Source: Sphingopyxis sp. H050
Lineage (GTDB): Bacteria > Pseudomonadota > Alphaproteobacteria > Sphingomonadales > Sphingomonadaceae
Direction of reading: 5' to 3'
NCBI RefSeq assembly: GCF_001468265.1
Contig: NZ_LNRZ01000003.1
Coordinates: 124,001 to 188,000, forward strand
DNA: 64,000 nt
Shown here: positions 27,873-37,715 of the stretch, piece after piece
Position numbering within the stretch: the stretch's first letter is position 1
Layout: every line of letters begins with the position of its first letter
Translations under genes and position numbers: made by a program
The notes under the pieces: model-generated
What the model saw: only the letters and a program-made list of their open reading frames with translations
Databases searched by the model: none
What the model was told of the DNA's origin: nothing

Positions 27873-28678
27873 TCGCAGCCCTCTCCCGCTTGGCGCGCGG
27901 CCCAGCCGATCGCGCCGTCGACCATCTTGAGGTGCGCCGGATCGCTCCACGCCTCGGCCCGGTGGCCGAGCGCCGAATAGAAGATGCGCGCGCGGCCCTC
28001 GCAGCGCCACCAGATGAGGGCATGGCCCGCGCCCATGCGATACTTCGGTTCGAGCCGCAGCGTCGTTTCGTCGAGGCTGGCCAGGATGTGCGTATCGGCG
28101 GCGGGCGGGGCGTCCCAGCTGTAATATTCGTCGGTCCAGCGCCAGCGAGCGGGGAGGTGCGCGGTTGCGGGATGGCTGCGGTCGGTGACGGTCAGGTCGG
28201 CAGCCTGGAACTGGTCGCCGCCGCCCGGATGGCCGATGAACTTGCCGTTGCCGCGCATCCGCGCGAACCAGGCCGGATGGCTGTCGTCGCCCGCGCTGTG
28301 CAGACCGACGAAGCCGCCGCCCTTCGCGATCCACGCCTGGAAGGCGGCGCGCTGCTCCGGCGTGTAGAGGTCGCCGCTGGCGTTGGCGAAGACGATCACG
28401 TCGAATTTGGCGAGGCTGGCAGGGTTGAGGACCGCGGCATTTTCGGTCGCGTAGCTGCTCCAGCCGCGCGCAGCGGCGAGCGCCTCGATCGCGGGCACCG
28501 CCTGCTCGATGCTGTCGTGGCGATAGCCGTTGGTCTTGCTGACAATCAGCACCGCGGGGCGCGGCATGTCGGGAATCTCGGGCGCGACGCTGTCGAAGGT
28601 CGGCGCGGGCCAGTGCGGGTCGGCGGCGGGCGCGGCCTGCGCAGCGAACAGCAACACGGCGGCAAGGTCTGCGATCAT
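27869..28678 (-). CDS. ThuA domain protein, exported
   Basis: The 269-residue protein has a signal peptide (residues 1-19) and a ThuA/class-I glutamine-amidotransferase-like fold: VLIVSKTNGYRHDSI, DVIVFANASGDLYTPEQ, GGGFVGLHSAGD and an H-rich WRCEGRARIFYSALGH near the end. The family is linked to trehalose or other sugar breakdown, but the true reaction is unknown. It stands alone here, overlapping the N-acetyltransferase stop by four bases. Confidence 0.88.
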   Translation of the reverse strand: MIADLAAVLLFAAQAAPAADPHWPAPTFDSVAPEIPDMPRPAVLIVSKTNGYRHDSIEQAVPAIEALAAARGWSSYATENAAVLNPASLAKFDVIVFANASGDLYTPEQRAAFQAWIAKGGGFVGLHSAGDDSHPAWFARMRGNGKFIGHPGGGDQFQAADLTVTDRSHPATAHLPARWRWTDEYYSWDAPPAADTHILASLDETTLRLEPKYRMGAGHALIWWRCEGRARIFYSALGHRAEAWSDPAHLKMVDGAIGWAARQAGEGCD

Positions 28679-28713
28679 GGCTCCCCCTTCAATTATGTCT
28701 ATACATTAGTGAA

Positions 28714-29133
28714 TCAATCAAGGATCTCAGCGCCTTCGTCCCTCAGGCGGTCGAGATTGGCCTTCATCGCGGCCAGCACTTCGGGCGCGTGCGGCGTCCA
28801 GCGTTCGACTTCGCCGACGATGCGCAAGGGCGAGCGGCTGCGGTAGCTGCGCGTCGGGTTGCCGGGAAATTTCTTGTCGGTGAGGTTCGGGTCGTCGAAC
28901 CAGTTGCCCGTCGGCTCGACGATATAGATGCGCTCGCGCCCGTCGCCCACCGCGAGCTCGCACCCCCATATGGCGGACTCGAGCGCGGCGGAGAAATAGA
29001 TCCACGAGAGCGGCTTTTCGGTGCCATAGTTGCTCGTCCAGCCCGCCGCGAGCAGGTCGCCCGGCGTCAGGTCGGCGCGGGTGCCGTGATAGAAGGTCGC
29101 GCCCCGGTCGGGGCCGGTCGGGGTATCGCTCAT
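28714..29133 (-). CDS. arr: Rifampin ADP-ribosyltransferase (Arr family)
   Basis: The 139-residue enzyme is full length for Arr, which ADP-ribosylates rifamycins and so blocks their action. Diagnostic segments are FYHGTRADLTPGDLL, AAGWTSNYG, IYFSAALESAIWGCELA, RIYIVEPTG, DPNLTDKKFPGNPT and SYRSRSPLRIVGEV. The gene is chromosomal, with no integron or transposon nearby and with base composition like its neighbours, so it looks resident rather than newly acquired. It lies 17 bases downstream of a small zinc-finger gene on the same strand. Confidence 0.93.
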   Translation of the reverse strand: MSDTPTGPDRGATFYHGTRADLTPGDLLAAGWTSNYGTEKPLSWIYFSAALESAIWGCELAVGDGRERIYIVEPTGNWFDDPNLTDKKFPGNPTRSYRSRSPLRIVGEVERWTPHAPEVLAAMKANLDRLRDEGAEILD

Positions 29134-29150
29134 GCCGGGCTCGCCATCGC

Positions 29151-29459
29151 CTATTCGCGGTCGTCGGACGGGTCGAGCCGCACCGTCCACATCGGATGCC
29201 CCGCCTCGCTGCGCGCGATGTCGTGGCTGGGGACCATGTCGTCGCCGGTCTTGATCCACCCGCGCCCGTCGCATTTGGGGCAGGCGTGGCGGATCGAGCG
29301 ATGGCTGACGAGGTCGATCTGGACGTTCCACTGGCCATAGCCGCCGCATTCGGGGCAGGGCTTGTCGAGGTCGCCGCTGCGGTGGCGGCGCGAAATGCCG
29401 TCGAGCGCGTGCGGGTCGCCGGGGCCGGTGCAATGGACGATGTTCGACGGGTGCGACAT
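29151..29459 (-). CDS. Small protein with DnaJ-like CxxCxGxG zinc motif
   Basis: The 102-residue protein has two paired-cysteine motifs, CPECGGYG (residue 35 on) and CPKCDGRG (residue 60 on). Together they resemble one zinc site of the DnaJ cysteine-rich domain without a J domain. The rest (HRSGDLDK, DMVPSHDIARSEAG) matches nothing I know. It precedes arr by 17 bases, so the two may be cotranscribed. The ribosome-binding site is weak (TAGG). Confidence 0.7.
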   Translation of the reverse strand: MSHPSNIVHCTGPGDPHALDGISRRHRSGDLDKPCPECGGYGQWNVQIDLVSHRSIRHACPKCDGRGWIKTGDDMVPSHDIARSEAGHPMWTVRLDPSDDRE

Positions 29460-29548
29460 GGGGGCAGCCTATCATGCGTGGTCAAGGCAGGGAAAGGGGC
29501 CGCCGACCGCTCAGGGTGGCGATCCCCCGATCCTGCGGCGCTCCGGCG

Positions 29549-30016
29549 TCAGCGGCAGCGCACGTCGGTGTCGTTGCCGCTGCGTTCGATCGCGCGCCCC
29601 GCGACCGCGCCGCCGATCGCGCCAAGGACGGTGCCCAGCGTCTCCGACCCGCCGGGCGCGATGACGTTGCCCGCGATGCCGCCGGCGATGCCGCCGACGA
29701 TCAGCCCGGTCGACCCGTCGTTGCGGCGGCAATAATATTTATTGTCGCGGCCGCGATAGACGCGGTCGTTCGACGACAGACGGCGCTCGCGATAGCGGCG
29801 GTCGCTGCGGTAATATTGATCGGCGTAATAGCCGCCATAGCGCGGGTCGGGGCGGTCATAATCGTAACTGCCATAGCGGGTGTAGTAATCGCGGTCGTAA
29901 TAGCCATAGCCGCCGTCGTCATAGGCGCTGGCGCCGCCACCGACACCGGCATAGGTCCCCGCGCAGCCGGCGAGCGCGGTCGCCGCGGCAAGGGGCAGGA
30001 TCATCAGCTTGTTCAT
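29549..30016 (-). CDS. Glycine-zipper outer-membrane lipoprotein (17 kDa antigen-like)
   Basis: The 155-residue protein starts MNKLMILPLAAATALAGCAG, a signal peptide with the lipobox LAGC. A tyrosine- and aspartate-rich stretch (YYDRDYYTRYGSYDYDRPD) follows, then a glycine-zipper 2TM segment: GLIVGGIAGGIAGNVIA and GTVLGAIGGAVAGRAIE. It ends DVRCR. Glycine-zipper lipoproteins insert near the outer membrane and affect envelope stability. I prefer the ATG at 30016 because GGAG is eight bases upstream; ATG 30022 is too close to it. Confidence 0.82.
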   Translation of the reverse strand: MNKLMILPLAAATALAGCAGTYAGVGGGASAYDDGGYGYYDRDYYTRYGSYDYDRPDPRYGGYYADQYYRSDRRYRERRLSSNDRVYRGRDNKYYCRRNDGSTGLIVGGIAGGIAGNVIAPGGSETLGTVLGAIGGAVAGRAIERSGNDTDVRCR

Positions 30017-30122
30017 CGACATCACTCCATGGGTCGCGTGCCGGCCAAGCGGGCGTGGGCATGCTCTGTTGTCGCCCCTCGCATGGAGTAAAGTCTTGAG
30101 CGGGATGGGAGTTCCGTCGCGG

Positions 30123-30632
30123 TCAGGCGTCGCCGCACAGCCGCCAGCGGCCATGGTCGACATGGGTGGTCTTGCCGACGATGCTTTCCATCAGGATATC
30201 TCGTCGACCGTCCAGCCGATCGGCGGCATCTTTTGGGCATTCAGCCGGTCGCCGCGATAGTTGATCGTGATGTGCGGTTCGGGGGTGGTGCCGTCCATGA
30301 TCGGCGCCTTTTCGCGCAGCAGATGGTTGACCAGCGCCTTCTGAAACGCCCGCGCCTCGGCCAGGGCCCCACGCGTCCGCAGCGTCACCGTCTTGCGGTT
30401 CTCGATCCGGTCGAAGCGGAGGGAGAAGGGGGCCGCGGCGAAGCCGTCCAGCGCGGCGATGATCGCGGGCAGCCACTCGGGCGGTGCATAGTGCAGGTCA
30501 TAGAGCGAGATGAGCGTGACATGGAGCAGGTCGGGGCCGCGCCCGGGATCGCCCACGCGGCTACGCGGCGATCGCCGCCTGCACCTCCGGCGGCGGCTTG
30601 GCCATGACGTAGAGGGGATTCCGGGCGCGCAT
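30123..30632 (-). pseudogene. Second 2H phosphoesterase (LigT-like) gene, two frameshifts
   Basis: The start at 30632 reads MRARNPLYVMAKPPPEVQAA and meets a stop after 22 codons. The family continues in a second frame with LLHVTLISLYDLHY (first HxTx motif, HVTL), then EPHITINYRG (second, HITI), to GWTVDEIS and a stop at about 30191. The C-terminal tail, ILMESIVGKTTHVDHGRW, is in a third position down to 30123. Two single-base changes, near 30565 and 30200, explain this. It lies directly next to the AT-rich island, so it may have decayed after that insertion, although sequencing error cannot be excluded. Confidence 0.75.
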
Positions 30633-30728
30633 GGGTGGGAGTGTAGCATGGTGTGGGGAGCGACCGGAGGATTTTAGGGGTGTCGGATACAGGTAAAGGT
30701 ATAGGGAAAAAAATTTTTAGTTCAAATA

Positions 30729-31316
30729 TTATATACCTACCGTCTTATTCCAGTCTGAAATATACATATAAATTCTCTGAAATTCGTTAGGAAGTAGCAT
30801 TCTATTATGAGCAACAAAGTTTCTTGCCTTTTCTAGCTCTACCATGCGTTGATTAAGCCAGCTTTGGCTGGGGATAATATCTTTGAAACAGTCCCAATTT
30901 GCGATCATAATCTGTGACAGGTCGCCGAAATCGACATATTCTAAATTGTCATCTTTAGCGCCTTCAAGCCAACTGTCTTCAAGTGCCGTTTTGCGGCGAG
31001 ATTCAGCCTTGTCTCGTATCTTTTTTGGAATGGCATCACCTTCCCACCAGTTGCCTGCCATAGCCTCATCAAATGTGTCTCTAACAAGGCGACGAATTTC
31101 ATTCTCAAAAGCATGAAGGACGGCGTATAATCTCGCCATTTCTAAGGCATCATTCCGGCGCTTTATACCAAATTGCGAAAGGGCCTCGAGTAGGAGTGAC
31201 TCTTCTGATTCCGCATGGTCCAGTCCGATCTTGATTCCGGCCTTGCGAAACTGTTCGGCTTCGGAGTCAAACAGCATTCCTCGGAATATGAAGTCTCTAA
31301 GGGCCGAGCTAGTCAA
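30729..31316 (-). CDS. Swt1-type HEPN domain protein, putative ribonuclease
   Basis: The 195-residue protein matches the HEPN domain linked to yeast Swt1: AFENEIRRLVRDTF, LEYVDFGDLSQIMIANWDCF and a C-terminal KARNFVAHNR. The motif RNFVAH (Arg165, Asn166, His170) is the intact Rx4H RNase signature of HEPN toxins. Translation starts at TTG (31316), which overlaps the DUF5343 stop by eight bases and is preceded by AAAGGAG at seven bases. The first ATG would be codon 14. The tight overlap implies coupled synthesis with DUF5343. A toxin or effector nuclease role is inferred, not shown. Confidence 0.8.
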   Translation of the reverse strand: MTSSALRDFIFRGMLFDSEAEQFRKAGIKIGLDHAESEESLLLEALSQFGIKRRNDALEMARLYAVLHAFENEIRRLVRDTFDEAMAGNWWEGDAIPKKIRDKAESRRKTALEDSWLEGAKDDNLEYVDFGDLSQIMIANWDCFKDIIPSQSWLNQRMVELEKARNFVAHNRMLLPNEFQRIYMYISDWNKTVGI

Positions 31317-31917
31317 CTAAGTGCTCCTTTAGAGACTTAAATATCGCGTTGTAGACCTCGATATCTTTCGTCGCGGGCAAGTGGATAGCGATATCGTACT
31401 TCAATCCGATTACCCGCCCATTTGAACTTTCGGCTTCCTTGGTATTTGTCGGAAGCGGGATATCGTTTGAAGCTTGTTGCTGAGGCGATGTTGACGTCGC
31501 ATTCAAATCTGAAAGTTCGGTGAGTGCCAAGAAGGTATTGGCGCACCTCTCTGCCTGAAGATCGGAGAGATTGAAGGTGCTTTTGAATTTGCCCGATATT
31601 TTCTCTCGATCAGATTTTGTTGGATTTTTGGTTATCGTGAAAAGATCTGAGTAAGCTTCCTTGACGGCTTCTCCTAGAACCGTTCTCGATCTAGAAGAGT
31701 CTAGGTAGCTCTTGTATCTTTCGGTAGGAGATCCGTCGGCAGTTAAAAATCCCAAGTCCTTGAGAAGTGGGATAAGTACTCTGTAGTTTGAGCTCCCAAA
31801 TCCTATATCAACCAAGTACTGTTGGGTAAATTTATCAGGAGCTGTACCCTCTCTCAGAGTGTTAAAAAACTTAGGAAGCTGCTGATGTACCTGCGTCGGT
31901 CGATTAATAAGTGCCAT
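31309..31917 (-). CDS. DUF5343 domain protein, predicted DNA- or partner-binding
   Basis: The 202-residue protein has the DUF5343 core at residues 8-115: LPKFFNTLREG, KFTQQYLVDIGFGSSNYRVL, LLKDLGFLTADGSPTERYKSY and LGEAVKEAYSDLF. It reads like two winged-helix units. A linker rich in Ser, Thr and Gln follows (about 125-155), then a C-terminal KYDIAIHLPATKDIEVYNAIFKSL strand-helix segment of a kind seen in effector or signal domains. The ATG at 31917 follows AAGGGG; an in-frame TTG at 31923 is less likely. DUF5343 commonly neighbours HEPN genes, as here. Function unknown. Confidence 0.78.
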   Translation of the reverse strand: MALINRPTQVHQQLPKFFNTLREGTAPDKFTQQYLVDIGFGSSNYRVLIPLLKDLGFLTADGSPTERYKSYLDSSRSRTVLGEAVKEAYSDLFTITKNPTKSDREKISGKFKSTFNLSDLQAERCANTFLALTELSDLNATSTSPQQQASNDIPLPTNTKEAESSNGRVIGLKYDIAIHLPATKDIEVYNAIFKSLKEHLVD

Positions 31918-32099
31918 AATCAAATCCCCTTTGAGAAGATAAGCAGACTATGGTTTTCCGAGTCAAGAGGCGGAAGGGAAACGGGAAACGGGAAACCACG
32001 GGCATGACCGGCGGCCTGTAGGGCAAGCACATCGTTCGTACCAGTGACGGTGTGCGGTCGAGGCGTTTGCTTGGCCAGCTTGAACTCTAACCTCAGCCT
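31918..32099. other. Intergenic gap within the island
   Basis: These 182 bases separate DUF3800 from DUF5343. They contain a short tandem repeat, GGGAAACGGGAAACGGGAAA (31976-32000), and a GC-richer patch. No gene is visible. The promoter of the DUF5343-HEPN pair should lie here. Confidence 0.5.
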
Positions 32100-33317
32100 T
32101 TATTCATCCACTTGCTCCACAAGTGGAACTGCGGCTTCTCGTCGAAGCTGGGAGCGGACTTGGCGCTCGAAAGGCATAAGCCCATCGCGCTCATATGCGG
32201 CGATGTTCTCAATCCGAATCGCCTCATATCGCTGCTGCAGCTCTCTCGCCGCTGCCAACTGTTCTTCCGTGATCTCAGATTCCAGCATTGGCATGAACTG
32301 CTCTTCCATTGCTCTGTTTACGCCATCGAATGAGAAATCGTTCTGCATTCCGCGTTTCATAACAAGGTGTAGGAGTTTTGAGCAGTTGTACGGAATATCT
32401 TTTCCTAAAAGGAATTGTTTAAATATCCAAAGAATGCAGTCACAAACTTGAATGCCCGGGCTATCGTCCGATGCTGATACTTCGAAGTCGGAGTTATGAA
32501 CTTTTCGGAGAACGCGCGTCTCGCCAGGCAGCTCAATTGGGTCCGGCAGCGCGTTAGCGACCATTCTATGCCATTCCGCGAGTGTACCCTCAAATTGCGA
32601 TTGCCTGTCATGGCGAATGAGGCGAACTTCTCGGCCCCACTTTTTTGAGAGAGTTTCAAGGCCGTCGAGTAGATTGGCAAATGCGACCATATTGGGCATG
32701 TGGCCGTTTTTTGCCTGACGGCCGGCTTGATAGAAATCCAACCCTTCGGGGTGGGCCTTAGACCACTCCAACGCGTTCGTGATTATCTCGCGAGATCGCG
32801 CATCTGGCAGCAGATCGACCCGATCAATAATTGCCTGACATATCTCTGGGATTATCGCTCTGGCTCGCGCCTCCGATTTTTCCATGAGCATCGACCAAAA
32901 TAGTCTGGCGATATTCTCATCGAGAATATGAGCGACTTTGAATGCCAATATTAATCTCAACGGGCGAACATTATAGGTTTGCCACGGAACAGCGGGATTC
33001 TCTCCGCTATCGAAGAATGTATCGAAGATTTTCGTTGCTAGAAGATATCGTTTTTCTACCCGCGAAATAAAGAACCTAGCATCGGCCCGTTTTAGGAGTT
33101 TTGTAAGGTCGCCAGCGACTTCTTCAAGGCGACCAAAGCCGAGTTCGGACGCGTGGAGCGCCCGAACGCCTAGCTTAGAGCAAATTCGAGCAAATTCTTT
33201 CCTGTGGACTAGGTCGAAATCTGCCTTCGTGATCAGCGCAGCGGTAAGAAATAGGGGTTGGGCATCATCAAAAAGATTGGCGCCAGTATTGCCGGTCTCA
33301 TCGACGAATGCGTACAT
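32100..33317 (-). CDS. DUF3800 domain protein
   Basis: The 405-residue protein opens MYAFVDETGNTGANLFDDAQ, the acidic DE motif that marks DUF3800, and has FLTAALI, a middle LIRHDRQSQFE and a late SDDSPGIQVCDCILWIFKQF, which corresponds to the family's conserved S-x-x-x-IQxAD-x-x-x segment (here IQVCD). The arrangement of acidic residues suggests a nuclease fold of the RNase H type, but that is prediction. DUF3800 genes are frequent in phage and defence islands. A long charged C-terminal tail (residues 330-405) carries a coiled-coil-like stretch. GAGG precedes the ATG. It is the first gene of the island on this strand. Confidence 0.8.
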   Translation of the reverse strand: MYAFVDETGNTGANLFDDAQPLFLTAALITKADFDLVHRKEFARICSKLGVRALHASELGFGRLEEVAGDLTKLLKRADARFFISRVEKRYLLATKIFDTFFDSGENPAVPWQTYNVRPLRLILAFKVAHILDENIARLFWSMLMEKSEARARAIIPEICQAIIDRVDLLPDARSREIITNALEWSKAHPEGLDFYQAGRQAKNGHMPNMVAFANLLDGLETLSKKWGREVRLIRHDRQSQFEGTLAEWHRMVANALPDPIELPGETRVLRKVHNSDFEVSASDDSPGIQVCDCILWIFKQFLLGKDIPYNCSKLLHLVMKRGMQNDFSFDGVNRAMEEQFMPMLESEITEEQLAAARELQQRYEAIRIENIAAYERDGLMPFERQVRSQLRREAAVPLVEQVDE

Positions 33318-33329
33318 CTCAGCGTAACC

Positions 33330-35378
<2,049 letters not shown>

Positions 35379-35440
35379 GGTTATAGGGGGAGCAAGGGCC
35401 GGTGGCTATCCCAATCTCGCGTCATTCCGCCCCTCTTCTC

Positions 35441-35582
35441 GTCATCCCGGCGAAGGCGGGGGTCCGGCTTTCTCCTCTCCTTCGCTTTGCGCCTTTGCGC
35501 CTTTGCGTGAGGCGGAAAAATCTCACGCAAAGGCGCAAAGGCGCGAAGAAGGAAACGGGATTCCCGCCTTCGCGGGAATGAC
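35441..35582. repeat. Nested palindromic repeats: family A inside family D
   Basis: The outer arms are GTCATCCCGGCGAAGGCGGG (35441 on) and TTCCCGCCTTCGCGGGAATG (35560 on). The inner arms are CTTCGCTTTGCGCCTTTGCG (35480 on) and the matching CTCACGCAAAGGCGCAAAGG (35522 on), separated by only ten bases. The inner element is a family-A relative with TTTGC in place of TCTTC. One element appears to have inserted inside the other. With the riboswitch it fills the 376 bases between thiC and the mannosyltransferase gene. Confidence 0.8.
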
Positions 35583-35598
35583 GAAGGAAAGGAGGCGG

Positions 35599-37086
35599 AT
35601 GACAGCGCGAATCCGGCCCGCTACGACCCCATGCATGGGGGACGATCCGGCAAATGGGGTGACACGGCGCGACTGGCTGGTCGTGCTGGGGCTGGCGCTG
35701 GCGCTGCGGCTGGCGTCGGCGGGGTTCGAGACCGTGCTGCACCCCGACGAGGTGTATCAATATCTCGAGGGCGCGTTCCGCACGACGCACGGCTATTCGG
35801 TGATGACCTGGGAATATCGCGACGGGATGCGCGCCGATCTCTATCCGTGGCTGCTGTCGTGGCCGATGCGGCTCGGGGAGTGGATCGCGCCCGACAGCCG
35901 CCTGCCGATCCTGTTGCCGCGGATTGCGATGGCGGTGCTGTCGCTCGGCATCGTCGGTGCGGCGGGGTGGCTGGGGGCGCGGGTGTCGCGTGCGCATTTC
36001 TGGACCGCGGGGCTGGTCGCGGCCGTCTGGACCGACCTCGTCGGCTTCGCGCCGCATCCGTTGACCGAGCAGATGGCGGCGCTGCTGGCGGTGCCGGCGA
36101 TCGCCCTGCTGGCGAAGCGCGACTGGAGCGCGCGGGTGCTGGCGGGCATCGGCTTCGCGCTGGGGCTCGCCTTCCTGTTCCGCCCGCACCTCGCGCCCGC
36201 GATCGGGCTGGCGGCGCTGTGCTATCTGTGGACGGTGCGCTTCGCGGGGCTGGCGCCGCTGCTCGGCGGCAGTGTGCTGGCGCTGGCGGTCGGCGCGGGC
36301 AGCGACTGGCTCGGCGGCGACTATCCCTTTGAATGGATGGTGAATAATTTCACCCGCAACATCGTCGACAACGTCTCCGCCCGCTACGGCGTCTCCGGCC
36401 CCCTGGCGTATGTGGGCGAAGTTTGGCAAGTTTGGTCCATCTGGACCCTCCCGATCCTCGCGCTCGCGGCATGGGGCGCGCGGCGCTACCCGTTGCTGCT
36501 CATCTTCGCGGCGGCGAATATCGTCGTCCACAGCGCGATCGGCCACAAGGAATATCGCTTCCTGATCCCGTCGCTAACCGCGCTGATCCTGCTTGCAGGC
36601 GTGGCGACCGCGGACTTTGCCGACTGGTGGGCGAAGCGGCGCGGGCTCAGCGCCGACGGGCGGCTGCGGCTGCTGGTCGTCGTCTGGCTGCTCGCTGCGG
36701 CGACGGTGGTGCCGGTGTACAAGGCGCGCGACACCTTCATCGTGACGGACTTCACCGCAAAGGCGATCGACGAGGCGCGCGGGCGCCCGGACCTTTGCGG
36801 CTTCGCGCTGGTCGGGCGCGAGTTCGACGGGACCTATGGTTATGCGCGGCTGCGGCGCGACGTGCCGATCTTCATCCGCGGTCGGGGCGATCCGGCGATC
36901 GACCCCGCACTCTATAATCATGCGGTGGTCTGGAACGGGTTCGAGACCGAGCTGTCGCCGGCGTTCGACAGGAAGGCGTGCACCGGCGGCGAGCAGAAGC
37001 AGTGCGTTTATGTGCGCAAGGGCGGCTGCAGCGGCGCGCCGTCGCCGTCGGAGATCAACCGCTATCTGCGCGAGCATGATATGTAG
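35599..37086 (+). CDS. GT22 mannosyltransferase, Alg9/PIG-B-like
   Basis: The 495-residue membrane protein has about ten helices and the hallmarks of glycosyltransferase family 22, known mainly from eukaryotic GPI and N-glycan synthesis. It has the luminal/periplasmic HPDEVYQYLEGAF motif (His48-Asp50-Glu51) and the later HKEYRFLIPSL. It probably transfers mannose from a polyprenyl-phosphate donor to an envelope glycan. AAAGGAGG precedes the ATG at 35599; MGDDPANG at 35637 is an alternative. The reading frame extends upstream into the palindromic repeat without coding character. A C-terminal soluble part has four cysteines. Confidence 0.83.
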   Translation: MTARIRPATTPCMGDDPANGVTRRDWLVVLGLALALRLASAGFETVLHPDEVYQYLEGAFRTTHGYSVMTWEYRDGMRADLYPWLLSWPMRLGEWIAPDSRLPILLPRIAMAVLSLGIVGAAGWLGARVSRAHFWTAGLVAAVWTDLVGFAPHPLTEQMAALLAVPAIALLAKRDWSARVLAGIGFALGLAFLFRPHLAPAIGLAALCYLWTVRFAGLAPLLGGSVLALAVGAGSDWLGGDYPFEWMVNNFTRNIVDNVSARYGVSGPLAYVGEVWQVWSIWTLPILALAAWGARRYPLLLIFAAANIVVHSAIGHKEYRFLIPSLTALILLAGVATADFADWWAKRRGLSADGRLRLLVVVWLLAAATVVPVYKARDTFIVTDFTAKAIDEARGRPDLCGFALVGREFDGTYGYARLRRDVPIFIRGRGDPAIDPALYNHAVVWNGFETELSPAFDRKACTGGEQKQCVYVRKGGCSGAPSPSEINRYLREHDM

Positions 37087-37265
37087 TTTGATGTTCCTCC
37101 CCATGCCTTCGGCACGGGAAGGATTGTTGCCTATCGTCGTCGGTATGGCATAGTCGCCGCCGCAAGACCCACGCGTTACCCGGGCGGCGGCAGCGCTATA
37201 TAGCGATTGCAGCGCCGACTTTCCGCACAGGCCGGTCCGGATCATATCCTAGTCCGAGGAGGGGG

Positions 37266-37715
37266 ATGCAAATGACGTTTCTGGCGACCCGGCTGGCCCT
37301 GCTGCTGCTCGCGACTGGCGAACCGAAAGTTGCGGTCGAGGATCTCGGCTGGATGGCGGGAAGCTGGATAACCGAGAGCGAAGGGCGCTGGACCGAGGAG
37401 GAGTGGACGACCCCGCGCGGTGGGGTGATGCTGGGACATAGCCGGTCGGGGCGCGGCGAGACTCTGCGCGCGTTCGAGTTCCTGCAACTGCAGGCCGGGA
37501 CGGATGGCGTGCTCGCCTATATCGCGCGGCCGCAGGGCGGGGCGCCGGTGGCGTTCGGGCTGGTGCAGCAGGACGCCGCCAGCGCGACCTTCGAAAACGC
37601 GGCGCATGATTATCCGCAGCGTATCCGATACGAGCGGATAGGTGCCGTCATGAAGGCGACGATCTCGAGGATCGACGGGTCGGGCGCGCGGAGCTGGGTA
37701 TATCGGCGGCGCTAG
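37266..37715 (+). CDS. DUF6265 family protein, exported
   Basis: The protein of about 149 residues has a short hydrophobic N-terminus (TFLATRLALLLLATG). It has the DUF6265 pattern: DLGWMAGSWITESEGRWTEEEWTTPRGGVMLGHSR, FEFLQL, FENAAHDYPQRIRYER and a final GSGARSWVYRRR. The fold is probably a lipocalin-like barrel; no function is known. GAGGAGGGGG precedes two candidate ATGs (37266 and 37272). It ends tail to tail with the DMT permease gene, overlapping by four bases. Confidence 0.82.
   Translation: MQMTFLATRLALLLLATGEPKVAVEDLGWMAGSWITESEGRWTEEEWTTPRGGVMLGHSRSGRGETLRAFEFLQLQAGTDGVLAYIARPQGGAPVAFGLVQQDAASATFENAAHDYPQRIRYERIGAVMKATISRIDGSGARSWVYRRR

Larger units (their letters stand above)
30650..33325. 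other. AT-rich genomic island with HEPN, DUF5343 and DUF3800 genes
   Basis: From about 30,670 to 33,320 base composition and codon use change abruptly. Two sampled 60-base lines (31141-31200 and 31681-31740) each have 30 G or C, against 42 in a flanking line (35701-35760). Codons such as TTA, AGA and ATA become common. It holds three minus-strand genes and no integrase, transposase or tRNA. Both flanks return at once to normal composition. I found no clear direct repeats at the edges. Confidence 0.75.

Noticed and set aside
30650-33325. Integrated prophage
   Set aside because: No integrase, terminase, capsid or tail gene and no tRNA or direct repeat edge; only three genes are present.
37087-37265. 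Possible tRNA or small RNA in the gap after the mannosyltransferase gene
   Set aside because: CCTCCCC...GGAAGGA and GGCGGCGGCAGCGCTATATAGCG stems are present, but no cloverleaf or TTCGA arm fits. I cannot support an RNA gene.
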